A stretch of DNA of 34,685 bases from an uncultured Collinsella sp. (GCA_934654515.1 CAKUGA010000011.1:1-34685), one strand, 5' to 3'. Positions 15,263-23,183 are shown, numbered from the stretch's first letter. Numbers and translations are program-made. The notes: generated by a model from the sequence alone, not told the origin.

Positions 15263-16549
15263 ATGTCGGTCGATATAGCCACGTATGTCCACGATCTTGC
15301 CGTTGCCGCTAAGGCAGCGTCGGCCTCGCTTGCCACGGCGAGCGACGAGCAGCGCCAGGAGGCCGTGCGCGCCATGGCCGCAGCACTGCGCAACGGTGTC
15401 GACTCCATCGTCGCCGCCAACGAGCTCGATATGTCCGCCGCGCGCGATGCGGGTACCTCGTCGGGGCTCCTCGATCGCCTGCTGCTGACGCCCGAGCGCG
15501 TCGAGGGCATGGCCGCCGGCCTGGAAAAGCTCGCCGAGCTGCCCGATCCCGTGAGCCGCGTGCTCGATCACCGCGTGCTCGCAAGCGGCGTGGACCTCAC
15601 CCGTGTGAGCGTGCCGTTGGGCCTGGTCGCCATGGTGTACGAGGCGCGCCCCAACGTGACGGCCGACGCCGCGGGCATCTGCATCCGCACCGGCAACGCC
15701 TGCATTCTGCGCGGCGGTTCGCTAGCCTATCACTCGTGCGCCATGATTTCTGAGCTGCTGGCCGATGCGCTCGAGACCAAGGGCTTCCCGCGCGAGGCCG
15801 TGTCGATGATCGAGTCTACCGACCGCGAGGCCACCGGCGAGCTCATGAAGCTCCGCGGCGTCGTCGATGTGCTCATTCCGCGTGGCGGTGCGGGCCTGAT
15901 CCAGCGCTGCGTGCGCGAGTCACTCGTTCCGGTGATCGAGACGGGCACGGGTAACTGCCACATCTACGTGCATGAATCCGCCGACTTCGATAAAGCGCTC
16001 AATATTATCGTCAACGCTAAGACGCAGCGCGTGGGCGTGTGCAATGCCGCCGAGTCGCTGCTGGTCGACCGCGCCGTGGCCGATGCGTTTTTGCCCGCGG
16101 TCGTGGCCGTGCTGCATGACCACGGCGTACTCATTCACGGCGACGAGGCCACGTGCGCCGCATGCGCCGACGCCGGGCTTGCCGAGGGCGATGACTACGT
16201 TGCCGCGACTGAGGAGGACTGGGGTCGCGAGTATCTGGCGCTCGAGATGAGCGTGAAGGTGGTGGCAAGCGAGGACGAGGCCATTGCGCACATCAACCGC
16301 TATGGCACGATGCACTCCGAGGCCATCGTTGCCGAGGACACGGATGCTTGCGAGCGCTTCCTCGATGCGGTCGATGCCTCGGCCGTGTACGCCAACGCCA
16401 GCACGCGCTTTACCGATGGCGGCGAGTTTGGCCTGGGCGCCGAGATCGGCATCTCGACCCAAAAGCTCCACGCCCGCGGACCCTTTGCCGCCGAGGCCCT
16501 CACCACCTACAAATACAAGCTCCGCGGCACCGGCCAGGTCCGCCCCTAA
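15263..16549 (+). CDS. proA: Gamma-glutamyl phosphate reductase (glutamate-5-semialdehyde dehydrogenase)
   Basis: Reduces gamma-glutamyl phosphate with NADPH to glutamate-5-semialdehyde, the second step of proline synthesis. The 428-residue product matches the usual family length. The catalytic cysteine is Cys260 in TQRVGVCNAAESLLV. Other family segments are VYEARPNVTADAAG (about 127-140), the HIYVHESAD run near 233 and the C-terminal FGLGAEIGISTQKLHARGP. ATG 15263 follows AGGAG and AAAGGG. It is transcribed away from the divergent hydrolase, with 112 bp between start codons. A shared family A palindrome lies 13 bp after its stop. Confidence 0.96.
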   Translation: MSVDIATYVHDLAVAAKAASASLATASDEQRQEAVRAMAAALRNGVDSIVAANELDMSAARDAGTSSGLLDRLLLTPERVEGMAAGLEKLAELPDPVSRVLDHRVLASGVDLTRVSVPLGLVAMVYEARPNVTADAAGICIRTGNACILRGGSLAYHSCAMISELLADALETKGFPREAVSMIESTDREATGELMKLRGVVDVLIPRGGAGLIQRCVRESLVPVIETGTGNCHIYVHESADFDKALNIIVNAKTQRVGVCNAAESLLVDRAVADAFLPAVVAVLHDHGVLIHGDEATCAACADAGLAEGDDYVAATEEDWGREYLALEMSVKVVASEDEAIAHINRYGTMHSEAIVAEDTDACERFLDAVDASAVYANASTRFTDGGEFGLGAEIGISTQKLHARGPFAAEALTTYKYKLRGTGQVRP

Positions 16550-16562
16550 CGCCTTCGCAAAC

Positions 16563-16604
16563 AAAAACCACCACAAAGGTGCCTGTCCCTTTTGTGGTGG
16601 TTTT
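16563..16604. repeat. Palindromic repeat family A, copy 5 (between convergent genes)
   Basis: AAAAACCACCACAAAGG, loop TGCCTGTCC and a complementary arm with one extra T. It lies 13 bp after the proA stop and 4 bp beyond the end of the convergent HD-domain gene, so a single palindrome can serve as terminator for both. Confidence 0.9.
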
Positions 16605-16608
16605 GGAA

Positions 16609-17208
16609 TTAAGCCTGGAAGGTGTCGCGATCGGGAGCGAAGGACTGCATGGCCGCGATGGTGCGGTCGAAGAGCTCGGGGAGCTCCCAGCCCAGCATCT
16701 CGGCGCCCTGCGAAATCACGTCGCGCGAGCAGCCGGCGGCAAAGCGCTTGTCCTTGAACTTCTTCTTGAGCGACTTGGTCGTAAAGTCCATAACGCTCTT
16801 GCTCGGGCGCATGACGACGGCGGCTCCGATCAGGCCGGTGAGCTCGTCGCAGGCGAACAGGATCTTCTCCATCTGCAGCTCGGGCTTGGGCAGCGAGGTG
16901 TTGAAATCGGACGTGTGCGTCTGGATGGCGCGAATGAGCTCGGGCGATGCGCCCTCGCCCTCGAGGATCTCGGCCGCATAGATGGTGTGGTTCATGGGAT
17001 CGTCCTCATGCTCCTCCCAATCCAGGTCGTGCAGTAGGCCGACGATGCCCCAGAACTCCTCGTTCTCGGGGTCGAAATCGCGCGCAAAGTAGCGCATGGT
17101 GCCCTCGACCGTCTCGCCATGGGTGATGTGGAACGGGTCCTTGTTGTGCTCGTTGAGCAGTTCGAATGCGCGGTCGCGGGTGATTCCGGCGGTAAGCGGC
17201 TCTGCCAT
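16609..17208 (-). CDS. HD-domain protein, putative phosphohydrolase
   Basis: A 199-residue protein of the HD superfamily (metal-dependent phosphohydrolases acting on nucleotides or phosphoesters). The HD pair is His60-Asp61 in VGLLHDLDWEEH. His30 in HITHGE and the later NHTIYAAEIL and CDELTGLIGA segments fit the remaining metal ligands and the YqeK/metal-hydrolase-like subgroup. The substrate cannot be told from sequence. ATG 17208 follows AAGGAG on the minus strand. It lies downstream of the CarD-like gene, with a family A palindrome between them that probably separates the two transcripts. Confidence 0.83.
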   Translation of the reverse strand: MAEPLTAGITRDRAFELLNEHNKDPFHITHGETVEGTMRYFARDFDPENEEFWGIVGLLHDLDWEEHEDDPMNHTIYAAEILEGEGASPELIRAIQTHTSDFNTSLPKPELQMEKILFACDELTGLIGAAVVMRPSKSVMDFTTKSLKKKFKDKRFAAGCSRDVISQGAEMLGWELPELFDRTIAAMQSFAPDRDTFQA

Positions 17209-17270
17209 AAGAGACTCCTTGTGCTCGTAGGTATCGCTAAGAATGAATACTACTAGAACGACTAGAACGA

Positions 17271-17312
17271 AAAAACCACCACAAAGGTGCCTGTCCCCTT
17301 TGTGGTGGTTTT
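17271..17312. repeat. Palindromic repeat family A, copy 6
   Basis: AAAAACCACCACAAAGG, loop TGCCTGTCC and a perfectly complementary 17-nt arm: the best-paired copy in the window. It lies 13 bp beyond the stop of the minus-strand CarD-like gene and upstream of the HD gene, as expected for a terminator between them. Confidence 0.9.
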
Positions 17313-17325
17313 TGGCGCGGATGGG

Positions 17326-17811
17326 TTAGTTGAGGGCGGCTTGGGCTAGACGGGCTTCGGCGGCCTCCTCGGTGACACCCAATGCCACGGCGAATTCCTC
17401 GATGGAGCGGCGCTTGGCTTCCTTGAGTACGCGCATGTAGTAAGAGCTGGGCTTCTTATCTGCTTCCTCGGCCTGGCGAATGCGGTGCATCATGGTCTTT
17501 GCCACGCGGACCGTCTCGGGCGCGCCCAGCTTGAGCTGCTGCTTAAAGTGCGTCTCCTCAAGCGAGCTGTTGCGCTCGGTAAAGGTGTCACACTCCAGCT
17601 CGTCATAGTGGCTCAGCAGGTGCTCGGCATCTTGCTGGGAGATGGCGGCGTGCAAACGATCGGCCTGCGCCACGGGGTACATGAGGATCGTCTGCGCATG
17701 CCCCTGCTTGGTCTCGAGCAACAGCATGGGCTGAGGCGTGTCGTCCCTAAAACCGACGACGGTGCAGACTCCCTGACCCGGATGAATGACGTGTTGACCG
17801 ATTGAGAACAT
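17326..17811 (-). CDS. CarD/CdnL-like transcription factor
   Basis: A 161-residue protein. Residues 1-60 form the RID (Tudor-like) domain shared with Mfd/TRCF (FSIGQHVIHPGQGVCTVVGF, then LLLETKQG and ILMYPV), which contacts the RNA polymerase beta subunit in CarD. The helical C-terminal part ends with SYYMRVLKEAKRRSIEE. Length equals that of mycobacterial CarD (about 162). There is no tryptophan anywhere, whereas characterised CarD proteins use a conserved Trp to wedge the promoter bubble. ATG 17811 follows GGAGGTAGC. An interrupted inverted repeat (ATACG, 6 bp, CGTAT, 17826-17841) lies just upstream and could be an operator. Confidence 0.85.
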   Translation of the reverse strand: MFSIGQHVIHPGQGVCTVVGFRDDTPQPMLLLETKQGHAQTILMYPVAQADRLHAAISQQDAEHLLSHYDELECDTFTERNSSLEETHFKQQLKLGAPETVRVAKTMMHRIRQAEEADKKPSSYYMRVLKEAKRRSIEEFAVALGVTEEAAEARLAQAALN

Positions 17812-17869
17812 GCTACCTCCAACTTATACGAATTTGCGTATGTCTAGAATACCACGCTGACGTGCGCAA

Positions 17870-18149
17870 ATCCTTACTTTATGCAGGAAAAGCACACAAC
17901 TCTGATAGGTAAGAGTATTCGATAAAAGACACAGCTCATTCACGCCTTTATGCATTTTCAACGCGTGCATAATCTGCAGGCAGACCGGCATCTTTGAGTG
18001 ACTCCATACAAGCTGTAGTCAATTTTGTGCATATGCAATTTCGATTGGCTTTACCCTGCGACAGTGCCCGTCGCTTGTGATAGAGTGCTACAAACTCTGG
18101 CTTTTGCCCTACGAGTGACCAAGAGCTCGGGGGCTTTAACACAAGGAGG
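17870..18149. promoter_or_regulatory. carD-argS divergent intergenic region with ARG-box-like TGCA palindromes
   Basis: The 342 bp between the divergent genes holds no ORF with a ribosome site. TGCA-containing A/T-rich words recur: TATGCA (17880), TTATGCAT (17948), TGCATAATCTGCA (17966-17978) and TGCATATGCA (18028-18037, a perfect palindrome). They resemble the paired TGCAT/ATGCA halves of actinobacterial ArgR operators. A possible argS promoter has TAGAGT (18081-18086) preceded by a weak GCGACA 17 bp upstream. The ribosome site AAGGAGG at 18143-18149 decides the argS start. Confidence 0.4.
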
Positions 18150-18153
18150 ATCT

Positions 18154-20007
18154 ATGCCCGAGAAGATTGAAGAGCTGGTACGCGCTGCGCTTGCTGCGGC
18201 CCAGGAGGCCGGCGACCTTTCCGCATTTGAACTTGACGATTGCGCTATCGAGCGACCGGCTGACACTTCTCATGGCGAGTGGACCTCTACCATGGCCCTG
18301 AAGTCCGCCAAGCTGGCCCACTGCGCCCCGCGTAAGATCGCCGAGGCCATCGTTGCCCATATGCCCGAGGACCCCGCGATCGAGAAGGTTGAGATCGCAG
18401 GCCCCGGTTTCATCAACTTCTACCTCTCCGTCGCCGTCAAGAATGCCATCTTTGGCGAGGCTCGCGAGAAGGGCATGGACTTCGCTAAGTCCAACGTCGG
18501 TGGTGGCCTGAAGACCCAGGTCGAGTTCGTTTCCGCCAACCCCGTCGGCCCCATGCACATTGGTCACGGCCGCTGGGCCGCTCTGGGCGACTCCCTTTGC
18601 CGCGTCATGGACCACGCCGGTTACGACATCCAGCGTGAGTTCTACATCAATGACCACGGCTCTCAGATGAACACCTTCGGCAACTCCATCAGCACGCGCT
18701 ATATGCAGCTTGCCGACATCATCGCCAAGCAGGGCGTTGATATCGACGAGGCTCACAAGCTGCTGATCGCTGACCGTGACGCCTTTGTTGCCGACGAGAA
18801 CGACGAGCATCCCGAGACCCATCCGTATCAGGACAACTTTGCCGAGACTCTGGGCAAGGACTCCTACGGCGGCGACTACATCATCGACGAGGCCGCCGAG
18901 TTCTGGCGCACCGACGGCGATAAGTGGGTCAACGCCGATCCTCAGGAGCGCATGGAGAGCTTCCGCGAGCGCGGCTATGTAAAGATGGTCGATAACATGC
19001 GCGACCTCTGCCACGCCGTCAACTGCGACTTCGATCGTTGGTACTCCGAGCGCTCGCTGTACGTGAAGGACACCGAGGGCGAGACCGCCGGCACCTCCGC
19101 CGTCGACCGCGCTTTTGAGAAGCTCGACAAGATGGGCTACCTCTACACCAAGGACGGCGCCCTGTGGTTCCGCTCCACCGATCTGGGCGACGACAAGGAC
19201 CGCGTCCTGATCAAGTCCGACGGCGAGTACACCTACTTCGCCTCCGACGTCGCCTATCACTGGGACAAGTTCCAGCGCGTCGACCACGTCATCGACATTT
19301 GGGGCGCTGACCACCACGGCTACATCGAGCGCGTCCGCTGCGTCTGCGACGCTCTTGGCTACCCCGGCAAGTTCGAGGTTCTGCTGGGCCAGCTCGTCAA
19401 CCTGCTGCGCAACGGCAAGCCCGTCCGTATGTCCAAGCGTAAGGGCACTATGGTGACCCTGCAGGAGCTCGTTGACGAGGTCGGTTCCGACGCCGCTCGC
19501 TACACGCTCATCTCCAAGAGCTCCAACCAGATGGTCGACTTCGACATTGAGGCCGTTAAGAAGCGCGACAACTCCAACCCGGTCTACTACGTGCAGTATG
19601 CTCACGCCCGCGTGTGCTCCATCCTGCGCCGTGCCGCAGACGTTACCGCCGAGCAGGCTGCCGAGATGGGCATGAAGGCCGTCGCCGAGAAGGCCATTGG
19701 CGAGAACGTCGATTACTCGCTGCTGACCGACCCGACCGAGCTCGCCCTGTCTCGTAAGCTCAACGAGCTCACCGACCTCATCGGTAGCTGCGCTCGCGAC
19801 CGCGCTCCGTTCCGTCTGACGCACTTTGCCGAGGAGCTCGCCGGCGACTTCCACAGCTTCTACGCTGCCTGCCAGGTGCTGCCGAGCGAGGGCCGTCCCG
19901 TCGACCCCGAGCTCTCGCGCGCCCGTCTGGCCGCTTGCGACGCCGTCCGCGTGACGCTCGCCCTGGTGCTCACCCTCGTTGGCGTTTCCGCGCCCGAGCA
20001 GATGTAA
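18154..20007 (+). CDS. argS: Arginyl-tRNA synthetase
   Basis: Charges tRNA-Arg with arginine; class I synthetase that needs tRNA bound for amino-acid activation. The 617-residue product has the N-terminal Add1 domain, then VEFVSANPVGPMHIGHGR with the HIGH signature near 135. A degenerate KMSKS follows (RMSKRKGTMVTL, near 425), and the DALR anticodon-binding domain is C-terminal (about 500-617). ATG 18154 has a perfect AAGGAGG five bases upstream; the frame is open further 5' but without family similarity. The spacing and codon use are ordinary. A terminator follows. The TGCA palindromes upstream suggest arginine-responsive control. Confidence 0.96.
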   Translation: MPEKIEELVRAALAAAQEAGDLSAFELDDCAIERPADTSHGEWTSTMALKSAKLAHCAPRKIAEAIVAHMPEDPAIEKVEIAGPGFINFYLSVAVKNAIFGEAREKGMDFAKSNVGGGLKTQVEFVSANPVGPMHIGHGRWAALGDSLCRVMDHAGYDIQREFYINDHGSQMNTFGNSISTRYMQLADIIAKQGVDIDEAHKLLIADRDAFVADENDEHPETHPYQDNFAETLGKDSYGGDYIIDEAAEFWRTDGDKWVNADPQERMESFRERGYVKMVDNMRDLCHAVNCDFDRWYSERSLYVKDTEGETAGTSAVDRAFEKLDKMGYLYTKDGALWFRSTDLGDDKDRVLIKSDGEYTYFASDVAYHWDKFQRVDHVIDIWGADHHGYIERVRCVCDALGYPGKFEVLLGQLVNLLRNGKPVRMSKRKGTMVTLQELVDEVGSDAARYTLISKSSNQMVDFDIEAVKKRDNSNPVYYVQYAHARVCSILRRAADVTAEQAAEMGMKAVAEKAIGENVDYSLLTDPTELALSRKLNELTDLIGSCARDRAPFRLTHFAEELAGDFHSFYAACQVLPSEGRPVDPELSRARLAACDAVRVTLALVLTLVGVSAPEQM

Positions 20008-20053
20008 TTTACGGGTCGTTTGACCGTGTGGGTTCGGCTTAGCTGAGCCTTTT

Positions 20054-20087
20054 AAGCCCGATCTTCCACGCGGAGGTCGGGCTTTTT
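20054..20087 (+). terminator. Terminator after argS
   Basis: A stem, AGCCCGATCTTCC with GGAGGTCGGGCT (one mismatch and one G-U pair), a 4-nt loop and a run of five T residues, 46 bp after the argS stop. Confidence 0.9.
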
Positions 20088-20138
20088 GTGCAAAAGCCGG
20101 CGTATTGAAGAATTTGGAACTGCGGGAAATGCGAAACT

Positions 20139-20278
20139 ATGCTGGTTTACTACGATGATTTGGAGTATGCCGACCTCACCGATTGTTTTGCATGACCGGC
20201 AAGTGCTCTACCTGCGGTTTTGTTTTTGCGAATCGTTGCCTGGTTGGAGACCGACTATTTATCGTAGTAAACTGGCAT
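20139..20278. repeat. 140-bp element with 18-bp terminal inverted repeats
   Basis: ATGCTGGTTTACTACGAT (20139-20156) and ATCGTAGTAAACTGGCAT (20261-20278) are inverted copies with two differences, both keeping G-U pairing in RNA. The 104 bp between them has no gene. It lies between the argS terminator and the rho promoter, next to another repeat. A miniature inverted-repeat element is the simplest explanation. Confidence 0.55.
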
Positions 20279-20320
20279 GGTTTTGGCGGAGGCTATTTGC
20301 CTTGCGGGCGGAAACCCAAA

Positions 20321-20377
20321 GAGTGTCCCTTTTGGCTAGTCGTTGACTAGTCGTTTAAGAACGTCCCCAATGACTAA
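20321..20377. repeat. Second copy of the TTTAAGAACGTCCCC repeat, upstream of rho
   Basis: Positions 20345-20377 match 475-507 with three differences in 33, and GAGTGTCCC at 20321 matches 463-471. The block between differs by a short insertion. The repeat ends directly at the -35 element of the proposed rho promoter. Confidence 0.65.
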
Positions 20378-20378
20378 G

Positions 20379-20550
20379 TTGCAGGTGGCGGCGGTTGTGT
20401 TACACTAACGCTGCGTATTTGACGCAATCATCTCGATACAGATCAATGATGTCCGTCGCATTTGGACGGAGCTAGACTGTTTAGCCGCCCTGAAGGTATA
20501 TGCAGGGAGCATGTGATCACAGGGCTTGAAAAGAAAGTTGAGCAAACACT
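20379..20550 (+). promoter_or_regulatory. rho promoter and structured leader
   Basis: TTGCAG (20379-20384), 16 bp, TACACT (20401-20406); predicted start near 20413. The roughly 140-nt leader contains two hairpins, TCCGTC with GACGGA (about 20451-20469) and CCCTG with CAGGG (about 20487-20508). Autoregulation of rho through its leader is known in E. coli; here it is only a possibility. The start codon is GTG with a weak AAAG-type ribosome site. Confidence 0.6.
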
Positions 20551-23115
20551 GTGTCTGATCAACAGCAAGAAAATGAAATAACGACGACGCAGGCCGCTCC
20601 CGCTGCACCGGTTGCGTCGGACCAGGCTGTGGCGTTCACGCCGGAGCGGGCTTCGGCCCCCGAGGCGCCCAAGCCCGCTCCGGCAGCCGTGCCTGTTGCG
20701 GCTGAGAAGGCTGAGCCTGCAACAGGCGAGGAGGCTGCGCCCGCAAAGCCCAAGCGCACGCGCCGTGTAGCTAAGCCGGCGGCGAGCGGCGACGAGGCTG
20801 CCAAGCCCAAGCGTCGCACCACGCGTACCAAGCGCGCCGACGCGGTCGACTCCTCGGCGCCGATTTCCGATGAGGTCGCGCAGGCACGTGCGCTGGCGCA
20901 GATCAGCGAGGCCCAGGTGGTACGCGCTCGTCGTCGCGCCGCCGAGCGCGAGGCTGCGGCTTTGACCGAGCTCGCGACGGCGTCCGCGTCCGAAGCGCCT
21001 GCTGTCACCGAGGCTCCCGCCGCTGACCAGCCGACCGAGAAGCCGGCTTCGCGTACGCGCCGTCGTGCGGCCGCCAAGACCCAGCAGGCCGTTGAGCAAG
21101 CAGCCTCCGAGGTCATCGAGGCTTCGGCTCGTCCTGCAGAAGGGGAGGGAGCGCCGTCCGCTGAGGTAAGCGAGGTGCCCGTCGTCGATCCCGCCCTGCG
21201 TCCGCATCGCCGCGGTCGCAAGCCTAAGGCGTTCGTGGAGGCCGAGAAGGCCGCTGCTGCAGCTGCGGCAGCGGCTCAGGTAGTCGCGGCGACAGCCGAG
21301 TCCGTGCCTGCCGACGCCCCGGCTCAGGACGCATCGTCCGCCGAGGATGTCGTAGTCACCGAGGGCGAGGCGGCAGACGTCCGCCCCGGTCGTAGCCGCC
21401 GCACCGCGGCAAAGCGCTCGACTAAATCTAAGGCCGCCAAGAAGGGTACGTCCGAAGATTCTGGCGAGACGACTGCCGATGCATCGACTGGTGCCCCCGA
21501 GTCTCAGGACGTCGAACAGCCCGCGTCCGAGAAGCCCAAGCGCGGTCGCAAGAAGTCCGCTAGGGCCAAGGCTGCCGAGCAGCAGGCCGAGGCCGAGCCG
21601 CAGGGCGATTCCAATGCCGAGGCCAGCGATGATGCTGCGGCTAACGCCGACGCCTCCGCAACCGATGGCGCCGCCCCCGTCGAGGCCGAAGAGAACTCTC
21701 GTCCCAACCGTCGTCAGCACAAGCGCAACGACGAGCGCAATGACCGCAACGAGCGCAAGGACGAGCGCAACAACGACCGTCGCAACCGCCAGCGCGATCG
21801 CAAGCAACGCAACAAGGAGCGTAATGCCGCTCCCACCGAGCCCACGCTTTCGCGCGAGGAGCTCGCTGCCATGAAGGTCACCGAACTTCGCGAGAAGGCC
21901 AAGGAGTTTGAGATCGAGACGACCGGCAAGAAGAAAGCCGAGCTCGTCGAGGAGATCTACACCACTGCCGCGAAGGCCGAGGGCTTCCGCGACATCAAGG
22001 GCATTCTGCAGATTCGCCCGGACAGCTCCGGCATCATCCACGCCCATGGCTACATGAAGTCCAACGACGACGCTTTCGTGCCTGCCTACCTCATCCGCTC
22101 CGCGCGCCTGCGCACGGGCGACGTCATCGAGGGCTCGCTGCGTCCTTCGCGCGGCGGCGACAAGCGCGCCGGCCTCGCCAAAATCACGACCATCAACGGT
22201 CTTGACCCCGAGCAGATTCGCAACCGTCCCAAGTTCGGCGACCTCACCCCGGTCTATCCCAACGAGCCGCTGCGCATGGAGCACGGCAAGGACTCTATTA
22301 CCGGTCGCGCCATCGACATCGTGTCACCGATCGGCAAGGGTCAGCGTGGCCTGATCGTGTCCCCGCCCAAGGCTGGCAAGACCACGATCCTCAAGAAGAT
22401 CTGCCAGTCTATCTCGATTAACAACCCCGAGGTGCACCTCATCTGCCTGCTCGTCGACGAGCGCCCCGAAGAGGTCACCGATATGCAGCGTTCCATCAAG
22501 GGTGAGGTTGTAGCGTCGACCTTCGATATGCCCGCCGACAACCACACCCGCGTGGCAGAGCTCGTCATCGAGCGCGCCAAGCGCATCGTGGAGCTGGGTG
22601 GCGACGTCGTGGTGGTGCTCGACTCCATCACGCGCCTCGCCCGCGCCTACAACTTGGCGGCGCCCGCCTCGGGCCGCATCCTTTCGGGCGGCGTCGATTC
22701 GGCGGCATTGTATCCGCCCAAGCGCTTCCTGGGTGCAGCCCGCAATATCGAGAACGGTGGCTCGCTCACCATCCTGGCCTCCGCGCTCATCGACACCGGT
22801 TCCAAGATGGACGAGGTCATCTTTGAGGAGTTCAAGGGCACCGGCAACATGGAGCTCAAGCTCGACCGCGACCTGGCCGACCGTCGCATCTTCCCGGCTA
22901 TCGACCCCGTCGCCTCGGGTACGCGCAACGAGGACCTGCTGGTCGACGAGCAGATGCGCCCGTTTGTCTTTGGCCTTCGCCGTATCCTCGCCGGTATGAA
23001 CAATACCGAGCGCGCGGCCGCATCGTTTATCAAGGGCCTTAAGGGCACCAACACCAACCAGGAGTTCCTGGTGCGTTCGGCCAAAAAACACAGCGACTAC
23101 GAGCAGACGTTCTAA
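20551..23115 (+). CDS. rho: Transcription termination factor Rho with a giant N-terminal extension
   Basis: RNA-dependent hexameric ATPase that ends transcription. The C-terminal 420 residues are a normal Rho: SAP-like Rho_N (about 433-475, MKVTELREKAKE), a cold-shock RNA-binding domain (FRDIKGILQIRPDSSG and on), Walker A SPPKAGKTT near 606-613, Walker B VVVVLDSITRLARAYN near 690, and the C-terminal RILAGMNNTERAAA segment. Residues 1-430 are low complexity: Ala/Glu/Pro/Lys-rich with AKPKRTRR-type basic patches, then an Asn/Arg/Asp-rich stretch at about 385-425. At 854 residues it is about twice E. coli Rho (419) and longer than mycobacterial Rho (about 600). GTG 20551 is used because no in-frame ATG occurs before the core. 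Confidence 0.95.
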   Translation: MSDQQQENEITTTQAAPAAPVASDQAVAFTPERASAPEAPKPAPAAVPVAAEKAEPATGEEAAPAKPKRTRRVAKPAASGDEAAKPKRRTTRTKRADAVDSSAPISDEVAQARALAQISEAQVVRARRRAAEREAAALTELATASASEAPAVTEAPAADQPTEKPASRTRRRAAAKTQQAVEQAASEVIEASARPAEGEGAPSAEVSEVPVVDPALRPHRRGRKPKAFVEAEKAAAAAAAAAQVVAATAESVPADAPAQDASSAEDVVVTEGEAADVRPGRSRRTAAKRSTKSKAAKKGTSEDSGETTADASTGAPESQDVEQPASEKPKRGRKKSARAKAAEQQAEAEPQGDSNAEASDDAAANADASATDGAAPVEAEENSRPNRRQHKRNDERNDRNERKDERNNDRRNRQRDRKQRNKERNAAPTEPTLSREELAAMKVTELREKAKEFEIETTGKKKAELVEEIYTTAAKAEGFRDIKGILQIRPDSSGIIHAHGYMKSNDDAFVPAYLIRSARLRTGDVIEGSLRPSRGGDKRAGLAKITTINGLDPEQIRNRPKFGDLTPVYPNEPLRMEHGKDSITGRAIDIVSPIGKGQRGLIVSPPKAGKTTILKKICQSISINNPEVHLICLLVDERPEEVTDMQRSIKGEVVASTFDMPADNHTRVAELVIERAKRIVELGGDVVVVLDSITRLARAYNLAAPASGRILSGGVDSAALYPPKRFLGAARNIENGGSLTILASALIDTGSKMDEVIFEEFKGTGNMELKLDRDLADRRIFPAIDPVASGTRNEDLLVDEQMRPFVFGLRRILAGMNNTERAAASFIKGLKGTNTNQEFLVRSAKKHSDYEQTF

Positions 23116-23152
23116 GTCGCCAGCCGCACGCGGCGTTATCGCCAACGCGATG

Positions 23153-23183
23153 AAGGGTCGGGGCTTGCGCCTCGGCCCTTTTT
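23153..23183 (+). terminator. Terminator after rho
   Basis: A stem, AAGGGTCGGGGC with GCCTCGGCCCTT (two G-U pairs), a 4-nt loop and five T residues, 37 bp after the rho stop. Confidence 0.88.

Noticed and set aside
13780-15312. 510-codon open frame opposite the iminopeptidase-like gene
   Set aside because: No ribosome site or family motif; the minus-strand hydrolase has a complete GxSxG and oxyanion motif set.
18136-19854. 572-codon open frame opposite argS
   Set aside because: Shadow frame; composition is Val/Gly/Leu/Asp-rich as expected from the complement of argS codons.
20443-22284. 613-codon open frame opposite the rho N-terminus
   Set aside because: Complement of the low-complexity Rho extension; Arg/Gly/Leu-rich with no motif. 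The rho core and promoter fix the coding strand.
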